From Homalodisca vitripennis (lineage: Eukaryota; Arthropoda; Insecta; Hemiptera; Cicadellidae): 64,000 nt of DNA. Of the stretch, positions 10,478 to 21,915 are shown in pieces. The notes beneath the pieces are model-generated. The model was given only the letters and a program-made list of their open reading frames with translations. It had not been told where the DNA came from and made no database searches. The stretch spans positions 101,907,001 through 101,971,000 of the forward strand of contig NC_060207.1 of the NCBI RefSeq assembly GCF_021130785.1. The letters run 5' to 3'. Made by a program: the position numbers and the translations under genes. Positions within the stretch are counted from its first letter, which is position 1, and every line of letters begins with the position of its first letter.

Positions 10478-12790
10478 TCAGTAACAATAAAATAATAATA
10501 AATAAATAAAATAATGACTAAATTGTCTTAGTGACAGAGCTTGACAAAAGTCAAGTCCTAACTTTTTACAGAGCAACATCATTTTTAAACTGGTAAAGAA
10601 TTCTACCTCCCTTGGTAATATATCAGGTTTAGGCAAAATGCCAACGATCTGGTCACAAGATATAAAGCTTATGTCATTTTCATTAGGCTTAAAGTAGAAT
10701 TTGCCTCCATAAGGTTCTATAAACATAACTTCAATTTCACGATCAGGCTGTACTTCTCCTTGAGTTACTGCCACAAAAATTCAAAGTCTTTTTTACCCGT
10801 GGTAAATGAGACGACAAGGTACACATCCAGCTTCAATTCATCAAATGTGTATGGAGCAGGTTTCGTTGTATTTTCTTCTTCTTCTTTAGAGCTGTCCTCA
10901 GAGTCAGTATACACATCCTTAAAACCTATAGAAGCGGTCATGATCTTTTGTTAGAGTCATTGAACTAGAAGGGTTGTCTTCTTCTTCACTTGAAGGTTCA
11001 TCACTTAAAGATTCTTCTACAATTGGAACTTTTTAACATCAAATCAAACCGATGTCTTACCAATGAGCATGTAGTTATCGTCATACCCCTGAAAAGTGAT
11101 GCATAGATTGTATTTTAGGTATCTCAATCAGGTTGTCCATCTTTTAGTGAGGAGTGTTGCAACTGAATCTACTTCAGCCTGTGGGACAAATAAAATGACA
11201 GTCTCTTTGCACTTTACTTTGGCTGTACTCATAAAAATCATAAGGCGTGCTCACAAAACATTTGCCTCCTTGAACTTCCCTCCAGACAGTTCTCTTGACA
11301 GAACCTCCCACTCCATCAACTGCCCCTTTGCCGTGCCCGAAGCGAAGCAAAAAAATTCCACTCCAAACGTAAACTCCAAAATCTTTCTCAGCGTAGCAGA
11401 CAATTGCGACATTATACCGGCTCTTAAATTGGCCTGCACAGTTGTCTGAAAAAACAATCAACTTATTTACTTGTGGAACTACTTCCTTAAATTTTAACTA
11501 TAATTGCCTTAATAAAAGCAAACACTGAGTTTTTTGCTGTGTTTCAAGTCATCACTTATGACAGCAAAACTGATATTACTTTGTCATTGTGCCAATAAAT
11601 ACACAGGTAAATATTGTAGTTTGGTTATGAGCCCAGTGAGCGCTTTGAATTTCATCCTGTTGGATGATCGAATAATTTTCTGCAAAGTCTACTTGCATTA
11701 CAGCACTTTTGGGGTTCTTGGTCAAAGATTTTTTTACACTTCTCAAAAGTATTGTGCCTGTACTCTTTTAATATATGTGTGCGTCTTAAATGCAGCTAGT
11801 TAACTGTTTAATGTTAAAACCATCCTCTTCAACGTTGTAGTATTTTCTACCAAACTTAGGTCTATTATTTACTGTTTTCCACTCCTTCCACTTGAGCCTT
11901 TTATTCATATCAAACATCAGAACTCAGCAGAGTCTCTAATTTTTTAATACAGTTCTCGCATTCATTTGTTCATACAGGTCACTGATTCTGTATCACAACA
12001 AACTGACCCTAAAAGCTCATTATGAGTTTTTGGGAATGCAGGATGAAATTTAGGATATTGGTTCAATCAAGAACGAGAAGTTGGCGTGTTTAATGCAAAC
12101 ACATACTGTATGGGGCATCTCACTTAAGGGCAGGATGTGTTTAGGCCGCAAGCTATAAAACTTAGATTTTGAAATCTTCTCGTCTGGATGCGAACTTTTA
12201 AACTGTTCATAAGCCTCTCTAATTCCCATAAACCATATGGCGAATTTGGATCAGGCCCGTTTTCCCAGTAAGAGGGTCCTTTACAGATTTGACAATCCCT
12301 TTTTCCTGGAGCCTGACGGCTAATCTCATCATTGTTAAAAAAATTCAATCACGCTCTGTTTGCACTCTTCTGATAGTTGTCTTGATCCAGATTTTCTTGT
12401 TTTAAAAATATTTTTAACTATCTCAGGACCAAGGTTTTCATACATTAAACGCTTAAAAACTGCACGTTTTTTTGACGGACTCTTAGGCAACAAAAGCTTT
12501 TACCTTCTTCACAGCCTTTCCTAGGGTTCTTGGACTTTTGTAAGAGCCAAGATCAGACCCAGAGACTTCAACATTAACATTTTTCTTTCTCAACCTGCAA
12601 CGACACTGTCTTTCCCTATCTTTTTCCCTTTTTAGGAGTAAAAGTTTATTATCACCATGTTAATCTTCTTTTTCCTTAGCTCTGACGGCTCTCTTACGCA
12701 ACTTATCTTTCTCAAGATGCTCTTGCCACTTAGTTGGATTTTCCTTCTTCTTCGCTCTGCATTTGGCAACACGCTATCTCTACTCGACAT
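10478..12790 (-). pseudogene. Transposase-like protein of the 4.0-kb transposon (HGKGAVDGVGG family)
   Basis: Successive minus-strand blocks follow the order of a protein family common in arthropod and cnidarian genomes. A basic coiled start (M at 12790, then in another frame RAKKKENPTKWQEHL, 12665-12760) is followed by TLGKAVKKVKAF (about 12490-12540). Next come EISRQAPGKRDC (12290-12330), FYSLRPKHILPLSEMPHTVC (about 12095-12170), and LIVFSDNCAGQFKSRYN with HGKGAVDGVGGSVKRTVW (11280-11465). The C-terminal EVMFIEPYGGKFYF block lies at 10640-10720. At least five frameshifts or stops break it, so it is non-functional. An aspartate in FSDNCAGQ is a likely catalytic residue by position. The family is recognised from its boxes; no superfamily is claimed. 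Confidence 0.75.
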
Positions 12791-13314
12791 TTTCTGGAAA
12801 AAAATAAAACAGGTTATATTAGTTTTAAATAACCACTCCAAAAACTATAAGTTTAAGACTATAACATAACTAGAAATGTAACCTCTTTGTAATCAGTAGG
12901 CCTAAGCGGTGATCACATCTGCCACTTCATCCAGTTGCAGTGTGGGTATGTCCAGTAACTCAGTAACTGGCGAATAGGAATGCCCAATGAAGACAAGTGA
13001 AGGTTTAACCTTTACTGTTGTTTAGAATCCATTAAAATTACAAATACTGTAGGCTATCTAAGGGTTTGATATCACCACTCACCCACAACCTTAATTATAT
13101 TGGCATATTTTACTCAAAACGAAGTTTTAATGTTTAGCACACATTTTTTTAAGGTTGGAAACACAAGGCACATGTAAGCCTAGGCTACTGAAATCACTGC
13201 AAGGTACAAAAACAAACTTCAAGTAGGCCTATAGGTTTTAAAAGCACACACAAGCTGTTAAACACTGCCTTTTCCATATCAGACAAGATAGTATCGTGTT
13301 TAACAGTACGAGAT

Positions 13315-13486
13315 GTCACGTCTGTAACACTTATTTTTTTGTCGAAAATATTTTTATTCATTCACATAAAGACTACCAATTAATTAAAAAAGGTACACTC
13401 CTAACTTTTATAAAATTTTCATGTTGATTAACCAACTATTACAATTGGTATTTAAACTTTTAGTAGTTTTTTGTTACGGACGTGAC
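13315..13486. repeat. Right subterminal repeats (2 copies of the 14-mer)
   Basis: GTCACGTCTGTAAC at 13315-13328 is an inverted copy with one mismatch, and GTTACGGACGTGAC at 13473-13486 is a direct copy. Together with the left cluster they mark both ends of the 4.0-kb element. Confidence 0.85.
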
Positions 13487-13906
13487 ATCAAGAATTGATT
13501 TTTGTATTAGTTAAAAAAACCAGCAAGAAACTTACCAAATCAAAATGAAAATTTCCCCAGTTGAAGAGAAAACTTCAATCTTCTTGAACATAACCTCAAT
13601 TTGTTTGGAGGGAAACTATTAACAATGTATCAGCTGTCCAAAAAAAAAATATGTTTGGTTACATCTAGCCAGTAAGAAAGCTACAACTTCAAAGCTAAAG
13701 AAAATGACAAAATAATTTTTTTTAATGCAAATATTATCAGTTCTACTTTTATTAGATGTTTTGAAAGGCTTTATTAACGGTTATATTAGGAAATTCAGTA
13801 ATTAATTTTTATACCCTTAGGTGTATGTTTGAAAAGAATGGCTGTTAGGCTATTTGTTCAAAATAATTAATCAGTATCAATTGATTATATCGGTGGTTAT
13901 GATTAA

Positions 13907-16552
13907 GGGGAGCATGTACCTTTTTCGGGTCCCATGTTATTTAAATGGGAGTACACTGCAACATGTCGGTACCATTATCTCCTAAACTATTAGACATATT
14001 GACTTTAAACTTTAGGGTTTTGTTCTACATTAACAGCTTTATATTTTCATGCCTCTTTTTTTTAATATCTCAATAAACAAAAAAATTATCGTGGTAGCAA
14101 TTGAACAAAAATTTTTTTTTTTTAATTATGTAAATACAATATTTTTTTAAATTATAAAAACATAATACATATTGATAAAAAAGCATGAATCTACTCACCA
14201 ACTAGTCTGCAATAAGTGTGTAAAATTTGAAGTCTGTAAGTCTAATAATTGTTTCACAACGTGTTCCGAAATGTCACAAAACGGTACTTTCGGTAAAACA
14301 GCTTTAAAGTTTTAGTTACACTTCAAAACACATAAACACTTTAAAATCCACCTGGACAGTAATCATCTTCTTCATTTTTACTCTTTTTTTTCCTATCCTT
14401 CTTTTTATCCTCTTCTTTTTATTTTCTTCTTGGACTTCTTTGTCAGCTTTTTTAACCCTATTGGAATCGATTTGTTGAAGGCCTTCAACCATAAAGCGTC
14501 CTGGTTGGATGCATAATCGTTCCAAAACATTCACTTTGGCCATTGCTCCTTCATTAAAACTAAGAACTGCATCACAAACCCCTAATTTTAATGTCTGAAT
14601 GCCAACAAATGTGGTCTTGGGTAGCCTATTCCAAATTACGCTATTGATGCTTTCATTAGGGTTCTGTGTTTTACCGTGCAGACACCTCTTTAGTAGGGCT
14701 GGGGCTGATAAATCCTTATAGATTGGTTTTATTTCTTCCATAATAGATTCAGGCAATGAGTTTGTATGTTTGAAATCATCTAGCTTATTATTTGCCTGAG
14801 CTTGTCTGTATTTGCACCAAGACTCAATCCCAGGCGGGCATAGTTCGTGCTGAGGTTTTGCGTCAGTCGATAATTTGTGATAGAACGTAGCCCATATTGC
14901 TCTCTTCATTTTTTCAACATCTTCCAAATTATTCCTTATTGCCATCCCATAAAAACGTTGTAAGTGATCTATCTCTACATCAGTCAACCTACCTTGTCCT
15001 CCAAGTCCTTTACCATCCTTCAATTTGATTCCTTTTTTATCCCTCTTCAATCTCCGCAGTCTTGTTCCTAGTCGCTTCTGAATATGGCCTACACATTCAA
15101 GTTTTTCTAACAAAACATCATCACCATAGGGATTGTTTGCCACAACATGAGTAAACCCCTTAGAGTCCCCATCTCCAAGGTATTTTGTGTATCGCACATT
15201 GAGTTTAGCCTCAGAGCGGCGACAAAGAGTCAGAGCTCCCGCCACCTCCATTCCACCACTTGTACCTGAAAAATTTGCCAAACAAGTACCAGAATTTTTG
15301 TGCTGTTTCAATAGGGTTTTGTCATGGCTTAGAGGTTTTCTGACACATTTATTACAATATTTGCTGAAACACTCAAAGTCCATAACCTTTCCTGTATCGA
15401 AGGATGTTGCTGTCATTACGCCGTTCACAGAGGTGAAGCCTCGCTTCTGCCAGGTACCGTCAAAAGCGGCTGCTATATCACGACAATCATCATTTAGGCT
15501 ACGAACTTCATCAGCTGCCTGTCTAAGTGAACATTCACTTACCTCTGTTACAGCAGTAAGCAGTTTTTTATTATATTTTTCAATTCGGCTGTTTGGTGGA
15601 GCGATATTCATCACAGCAGAAAATACCCTACCAGAATCTAGGCCTTTGCCGATTGAACGTAGAGCATAAACATATCTTAGATTCAACATACATATTTCTA
15701 ACACATTTGGAGCTTATTACTGAGTCAGTATGTTTACATACATTGCAACAAATATTTACACGATGTACTATTCCACACTTGAAGTCTTCATCTAGGCTTA
15801 TGTCAATGCAGTCGGAACTACTACAATATTTACATGCAGTGAAAGATTTTATTAGGCCAGAAATCTGTTGTAAATCTATTATAATATTTACATTGTTTAT
15901 GTCATAATCACTAAATTTAGGCAACTTTGAATCATTAATCTTCTTAGAACTAGATGATTGTTTAGGCCTAGGCCTATTAGATTCACTTGTACCTGGAGAA
16001 GCACTTAGTCCTAGTTCACTTGAATTTTTACGAAATTGGTTACCTCTGTAAGACTGTTTATTGAACCTTTTCACTCTAGGCATGGCTAATACACAATAAT
16101 ATCACTTATTTATATAATAAATACACACTAAGAGTCCAAAGTTTTGATCACTGGCACCACACAAAATAGAATTACACTGACAAACACTGTTAGTAAACAT
16201 AAACAATAACAATAATATCAATAGTGTAGGTTAGGTAAGTTACAGATGACTTACATCCTTCAAATGCATCTAAAGCAAGCAGTGCTACCAACCTAAAGGG
16301 GAAAAACTTAATAATCATACAATTGGAGCAAGTAATATGTATATAATACATTCTGACACTAACAATCCATAGCGCGCCATGTTGTCAGCTGAAAAAAGCG
16401 TGCATACATTTCTTAAAACACATTTTACACATATTTCTAAACCTCTCAGATATAGAGTGTTATATATTTTTGAAAAGAGCATAAAACATAGTATTTTTTA
16501 TGATATGTTTCAAAAAATCGATATTTTGGTGCCAAAAAGGTACATGCTCCCC
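13907..16552 (-). mobile_element. TTAA-specific DNA transposon (Kolobok-like candidate)
   Basis: A 19-bp perfect terminal inverted repeat GGGGAGCATGTACCTTTTT (13907-13925; complement 16534-16552) is flanked by TTAA at 13903-13906 and 16553-16556. It sits inside the Merlin-like element, whose uninterrupted counterpart reads TTTA at that site. Length is 2,646 bp with a single gene on the minus strand, leaving about 470 bp upstream and 400 bp downstream. TTAA targets are used by piggyBac and Kolobok. The ends and protein are not piggyBac, so Kolobok-like is my guess. Confidence 0.88.
14316..16083 (-). pseudogene. Transposase, Mutator-like transposase domain type, one frameshift
   Basis: The gene starts at the ATG at 16083 (MPRVKRFNKQSYRGNQ, a start typical of this insect family) and runs 152 codons. 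The reading then must shift one base near 15680-15690 to continue as a 462-codon frame ending at 14316. The N-terminal part has a four-cysteine zinc site (CKYC, CCNVC). The catalytic part shows DGTWQKRG (D at residue 82 of the second frame), GDGDSKG (177-183) and NPNESIN (E351), a plausible DDE triad. It also has the family boxes GTSGGMEVAGA, ECVGHIQKRLGTRLRRL and GQGRLTD. The C-terminus is strongly basic (KKKRIKRRIGKKR). Overall length near 600 residues is usual for the family. The single frame break suggests recent inactivation, or a sequencing error. Confidence 0.85.
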
Positions 16553-16622
16553 TTAAGTAATATCGTCTGCCAATTTCGATATAAAAAAACGGGTCCGCTT
16601 ATCGTACCCTAACCAAGAGGAG

Positions 16623-17730
16623 AACACGCAGTTTTAGAAAATGTGCCTTATTATGATAAAATCATTATTTGAACAAAATTATGGAAAATAATAAAATTTG
16701 AAAAATTGTAACTTTGTATAAACGTTTTATTTTTCAACCACTTAATGTTGTATAAACATTTTTTTAAACCACCTAATGTTCTATAAATGTGTTTTTTATA
16801 TAAAATAAAATAAAAGAAAATTCATGTTAGTACTAATGAAAGGCCTATCATAATCATACTCAGCATCATTCACGTCTTGATCATTAGGCCTAACCTCAAA
16901 ATCTGGATCAGGATCATTGTCGTTGAGAAACTCACCCTACGATTCAGAATCATAAATTTGACCCAAGATTCTTTCAAACTGAATTGCAGATAATCTTTTA
17001 TTTTCATTAAAATACGAAAAACCTCCTCCAAATCATGCTCAGAATCTGACATCATATCACGTATCATGCGCGCCATTATTTTGTCTAAATGATTACTCAT
17101 TTTACTCAATGGTCAAGAAAAATAAAACTTTTATCACTAAGAAACCAATAAAAATAAACTAAACCATAAATAAACATTTATCACTTTATTCAGTAACAGT
17201 GGAACTTTGTTTATAAATAACAATGATCACATCACTGCGTTGTCAGTCGGTTACGTAACTAAGCAGTTGTGCAGCTGCACAACAATGAAAAACACAACTC
17301 TACTGAGTGGAAAAAGCATTGCAGCATACTTGTCTCTAGTACCCTCCAATGAGTTTCAACTTGATCATAAAGAGTTGAAAAATTAAACTTGTTCTAAATT
17401 GAATGCATGGTCAGCGTAAGCTTTAATTTTCTAACATAGTATTCAACTAATAGTTCATTATAACAAAATCTTGCCTTTAAGCTATCTATTACTTTCGTAT
17501 ACAATAGTACAAAACTAGCAACTTTTCAATTTTACGAAATTGGGTCCAAAATGATAACATCTTTTATTTCACCTTCATACTTAATCCTGCTAGTAAGAAG
17601 CGCTTCAAGAAAGCTGTTTGTAATGTGGAAGCACTCTCAGATGGTCTTCAGGGTTTTTGGATGAAAGGGCTACTTTTTGGCAAGATATATGGATGATACG
17701 TATACATATGTATTCAGGAAGTTCTAAACC
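16623..17730. other. AT-rich gap with an acidic ORF remnant
   Basis: On the minus strand, 16870-17109 encodes 79 residues starting MSKMSNHLDKIMARMIRDMMSDSEHDLEE. In another frame (16805-16925) it continues as an acidic stretch GEFLNDNDPDPDFEVRPNDQ. This resembles the acidic N-terminal leader of several insect transposases, but no catalytic part follows and I cannot identify it. Confidence 0.3.
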
Positions 17731-17749
17731 ACACACACACACACACACA

Positions 17750-17802
<53 letters not shown>
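17731..17802. repeat. Compound (CA)n-(TA)n microsatellite
   Basis: About nine CA units, a short AGA interruption, then about 25 TA units. Confidence 0.95.
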
Positions 17803-17805
<3 letters not shown>

Positions 17806-18854
17806 TAGAAATCATCTATAATGTAACGAGTTTGAAAATATTATTTTCCAAAGTTGTAATATTAATTTGAAAGCTCATCCCAGCGGTCTGAAGAAACTAC
17901 CAAATATGTAATTTCTAACCAATCACAGGACTTGTGGCGTGACTGACACACCATTGTGAAATGTCACCCATACAGAAATTGATTATCTTTTCAATTCTGT
18001 GCCTGCCATTTCATTCCTTGTCCAATTTTTTTACACTAAACGTTCTCGATAACCTTTAAATAAGGCCCAGTAAATTGTATATAATACATTGTTTATGAAA
18101 TTATAAACTGCTTTATAATTTGATTTCAAAAAGATATTTAGTGTTCGGGGTTGGCAACAGTTTCAAAATGAAGTTGGAGGCAATTTCTCTCTCCCACAAT
18201 GGGTGGTCAGTCAGTTTGCCGATTTAGTCATCTTTTTCTTTTTCAAGGAACTGTTCGGTCTGATTTTTATAATTCTGGTGTTATTTTTCTAATATAAAAT
18301 AATCAAGAGTATATAGTCCAGTAAAAACATATTTATGTAAATAATAGCTTCATTTCATTAGTTATAAACTGCTTTTTATATTTCCAAAAAAAGAAGGCTA
18401 TGTTTATGTTTCAATTACATCATGTAACGTTTTTATTTTTTGTCATATCACAATCTATTTTATATGTATTTATTCACAGATTTGTGTTCTAACAACATAT
18501 GATATATAAAGAAATAAATAAAATTTGGTTATACTTTATTTTTACAAAACACTTTATGCAATTTTTTAACCAAAATATCTCAACAAGCTCGTCATTACAA
18601 ATAATGTTTTATTTAATTAATTACTGAGAGTATTTTGGTTTTGTACTTATTTTCCATTACATTAGTTTGCCATGTGGAATATATTTTCATTACAAGTATA
18701 AATATTCAGTATAGGCTCTAATTTGTAGCTTGTTTTTGAATTTCCTTAAAAATTTGTATTTTCACGGTATTTTAATTTTCTTTTTTTCCTCTAAAAAGTG
18801 TATCTCTGTAGCTTTGGTTATATATATTTTTTTAACTTTATGCTTGCTGTAATG
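17803..18854. other. AT-rich gap, nothing recognised
   Basis: No ORF above 60 codons, TIR pair or repeat tail is visible. Confidence 0.45.
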
Positions 18855-18935
18855 CAGGGGTTCCCAATCTTTTTAGACCTGTGGCTCCCTTAATATACAT
18901 GTTAGTACCAGCGGCACCCTCAATATACAAACTAA
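18855..18935 (+). mobile_element. hAT-type terminal sequence
   Basis: CAGGGGTTCCCAATCTTTTT followed by a GTGGCTCCCT...GCGGCACCCT stretch is characteristic of the end of many hAT elements. A hAT transposase relic on the minus strand lies 1.3 kb to the right (20206-20815), so this may be that element's 3' end. The opposite end was not found. Confidence 0.55.
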
Positions 18936-19048
18936 AACAGTACCATCACTATATGCTAAAATACACTCTTCAACATGGCTTCTTGTTAAGCTATAATATT
19001 TTTAATGTTATAATTCTTTGAGACTTCAATTTGTGTGTATATCGTATA

Positions 19049-19340
19049 CAGGGGTGCTGAAAAGTCCCGGGACGGTCTAATAACTTTTGAACTAATTACA
19101 ATATAAGAACCAAAATTTAAATCAAGCTTTTGCTCATATAAAACTATTATTTTATGTATTTCACCATGATATCCTGCTTATGGGGGACGTCCCGCTAGGG
19201 GTTGGTGAAAATTCTTAAATAGAAGCATAGGTCGAGTCGTACATCAAATTAAAGCTCTTTTTAATAGAAACATTTTGGTGAAAATCTGATGTAAAACAGT
19301 TGACGCATTACAAAATGGCGGACACTCAAAGATTATAAAA
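19049..19340. mobile_element. Tc1/mariner-type end, truncated element
   Basis: TATACAGGGGTGCTGAAAAG begins at the TA at 19049 and is followed by a stretch resembling the 3' portion of insect Tc1/mariner elements. A start fragment of such a transposase lies at 19555-19668 on the minus strand. The matching right end was not found, so the element is truncated or rearranged. Confidence 0.4.
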
Positions 19341-19554
19341 TACAGAATTTTTCAAATGCAAACATTCTGGTTGTTAGAGAAAACTGAGACACTTAATCTT
19401 TTATTTTACTTCAAATCACTTACCAAAACAGTTATAACAAATGTTCAAGTGTTTGCCTTCAGTTTGCTGACAATATCCCAATCGATTGTAGAACGCTGAT
19501 ATTGCATTGTTTATCTGGAAACTCCTTATCAGCAGGTAAGGTTATTTACCTTCC

Positions 19555-19668
19555 TTATCTGGGAAAAGTATCATTAAACAGATGCCTTACCTCATCACAT
19601 GATCTAATACGGTCACCAAACCCGCGCATCATTAATAAAGTTATTCTTTCTCTCTCGGAAAGCGCCAT
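19555..19668 (-). pseudogene. Tc1/mariner transposase N-terminal fragment
   Basis: Thirty-seven codons begin MALSERERITLLMMRGFGD and end at an in-frame TAA. This is the characteristic start of an insect IS630-Tc1-mariner transposase, the first part of its helix-turn-helix region. The expected GRP linker and DDE domain are absent downstream, so it is an internal-deletion relic. Confidence 0.6.
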
Positions 19669-20205
19669 AGCAAAATAAACTAGCACTACTGAAACTACTT
19701 GCAAAATTAGGGCTTGAAGGCTTCTAAGTGACTGAGTTGATAAAATAACTGTATCTGTCAGCTGGCAATTTCATTGTTGTCTTTTTGGTCTTGTTTGCTC
19801 CAGCTGATTACCTTCCAGCTAATCAGCTTTCGTAATTTTTTTCGACTCCTATAAAAACCAAAAAAAAACCAATGATCAGCATCCAGTCATACACACTTTG
19901 ACAAAAAATTAGCTTTGTTGGGTTTGCTTTTAACGAAGTTCATACCCAACAAACTCACTGATCACTGATTTTAAGGTGTCGCCCAATTGTATTTTCTAAA
20001 AATTTTCAGCTGCTAATGCCTCTTTGTGTATAAATAAAATGAGTCAAAAATCGTGAACAGCTTCTTTTCTAAAATATTAAATATGATGGTCCCATTTAAG
20101 TTTGTGATCAATGAAAAGTCCCAAATATTTCACCTGTTCTAAACCTCTATGATGGAGCATGTACATTGATATTTACAACCATGTTTATGACATAACAGTT
20201 TAAAA

Positions 20206-20860
20206 TTAACAACACACAAAGTGAACATCAACATCAGACCCATCAAAAAGCATTAAATGGTAGCACCTCGTCATCGGCAACAGAGGGAAGGTTGTGCATG
20301 TCGATGTGAATTGGACTGAATGCGTTATTTTAGTCTCTGATAACTTCCTAACGTAGACCATGCACCTTTGATATATACACCAACACACTTTTCCCATTAA
20401 ATATTTTTCTGTGTCAACAATCTGAAACAAATCTCAGCCAGTTGTTCCTCCTTCTATCTCTTGACAAAATAATAAATATTGAATTAACTGTTTTTCCTTA
20501 CCAAATCTAACGCAACAGATTAAATATGCATCTCTGTGACCATCTATTGGCTCATCTAGCTGGATTGTAAAGTATGCCTTTGAAGGCATTTAAAAGTTGT
20601 TTGGTAGTATCTACAGCTATGTCATCTATTCTCTTGTTTATAGTTATATTAGACAGTGGTATTTTCAAAAGCTGGTTACCGACATTATCCCTGAGCATAA
20701 TTTTAGCCAGATCAACAGCAGCAGGTGAAATCAACTCTTCTGCTATTGTATGAGGCTTCTTACATTGGGCAACTTTATAAGAAGCTATAAGTGTGTTATT
20801 AAGTTGAGAATGTCTGAAAAATGCAGTCTTTAATTTAAGTAAATGTAAACTTCAGGAAAC
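20206..20860 (-). pseudogene. hAT transposase fragment (ZBED5/FAM200-like)
   Basis: Minus-strand blocks read ASYKVAQCKKPHTIAEELISPA (about 20720-20790), AAVDLAKIMLRDNVGNQLL...IPLSNITINKRIDDIAVD (20620-20730) and then a degenerate region with IVDTEKYLMGKV (20380-20425). The order and wording match the central part of hAT transposases related to vertebrate ZBED5/FAM200 proteins. The N-terminal BED zinc finger and the C-terminal dimerisation domain are missing. Stops and frame changes show it is dead. An hAT-like end lies at 18855. Confidence 0.7.
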
Positions 20861-21915
20861 TTAAATATTAAGTGGGAAGATTTATAACCTAGATGTTTTA
20901 TTGCTTGTGTATACAATAGCTTCTGGTACTTTGGCATGGTGAGTGAGGTGAACAGTGGAGAAAAAGATATCATGGTATAGTTTCTACATCCCTGCGGACC
21001 ATCACCATAATTTTTTTTACTTAAGAAAGAAGACACAAGTGTTGTACCCATTCCTTATATTCTTGTAATGGTGACATCCCCAAAACGATGACTGGAAGAA
21101 TCAATAACTTTTTTCAAGAATGTATGACATGTATCCAAGCAAAATTTGACACTAAAAACAGTAATAAACTTCAGTAACTGTTTTGAACTAGGTAAAAAAT
21201 TTTTAATTTTAGTTGATTAATTAGCTAGTATGACACCATGTAACATCACAAAATAACATATATTTTATTACAATTCTGTTTATTAGGTTTAGATATAACA
21301 TTAGCTTAATTATAGTTTTTGTCAAGATTTAATTTGTGTTTATAGTGAGTTGACATGGTTGATTTTAAAAAATGTGTATAAGGAAACAATTGTAAATCTA
21401 AAGTTGTTAATTTAGCTTAAATAAAACTATCATTTTCAAATATTCTTTTGGTAATAAATCCTACCTACCAACTATTATTTATTTATATGAGTTTTTTTAC
21501 AAACTAATCAAGTTTTTTGAAATATTCATTTTTGGGTTTAAAAATTAAAAAAAAATAACAAAGGTGTAAGAAAAACACAAATTTTTATGTTTTGTGTGGT
21601 AGAGCATATATTATAGTACAAAAAAGAATTTCATGATTATCCTTTTCAATTTTGCAGATATTCATTTTATATAAAACTGCATTTTGTTTTAAAAATCTTT
21701 GAAATAACACTTTATAACTTTTCCTTGGCCCCAAATGAACAATTGGTAGTGTTATTAATTTATTTTTTACATTATTCTTAACATTTTCATGTACAAATTA
21801 AAAAAAAATCATCTCAATTGGTTAGTAAATAAGAAAATATGTATTATTTCCCATCGGAACAAGTTAATTTTTTTGTGCCCAAACAATAAAAATCGTAATA
21901 TTCCTTAAATTAATG
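20830..21915. other. AT-rich gap, one unrecognised ORF
   Basis: A 73-codon minus-strand ORF at 20830-21051 matches nothing I know. The remainder is AT-rich with poly(A) and poly(T) runs and shows no structure. Confidence 0.4.

Larger units (their letters stand above)
9845..13844 (-). mobile_element. 4.0-kb DNA transposon with CAGCC ends and TTAG duplication
   Basis: Perfect 13-bp terminal inverted repeats CAGCCATTCTTTT (9845-9857; complement 13832-13844) are flanked by TTAG on both sides (9841-9844, 13845-13848). Length is exactly 4,000 bp. A 14-bp motif GTTACGGACGTGAC recurs near both ends, as subterminal transposase-binding repeats do in several cut-and-paste families. The minus strand carries the broken remains of one long transposase-like gene (10478-12790). 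I recognise the protein family by its HGKGAVDGVGG and DNCAGQFKSRY boxes. I cannot name the superfamily with confidence. Confidence 0.85.
9386..16614. mobile_element. Merlin-like DNA transposon copy 2, with two nested transposons
   Basis: Ends GGGTAGGGTACGATAAG and CTTATCGTACCCTAACC match copy 1. The flanking 8-bp target duplication AAGAGGAG is perfect (9378-9385 and 16615-16622). Removing the two nested elements and their duplications leaves about 575 bp, agreeing with the 568-bp unit of copy 1. Outer-element sequence is seen at 9386-9840, 13849-13902 and 16557-16614. It aligns with copy 1 across all three pieces with a small indel beside the first insertion. The zinc-motif ORF of copy 1 has lost its start codon here. 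Confidence 0.88.

Noticed and set aside
11096..11449. 117-codon plus-strand ORF
   Set aside because: Shadow of the HGKGAVDGVGG transposase block on the minus strand.
15187..15669. 160-codon plus-strand ORF
   Set aside because: Antisense shadow of the TTAA-element transposase; no motifs of its own.
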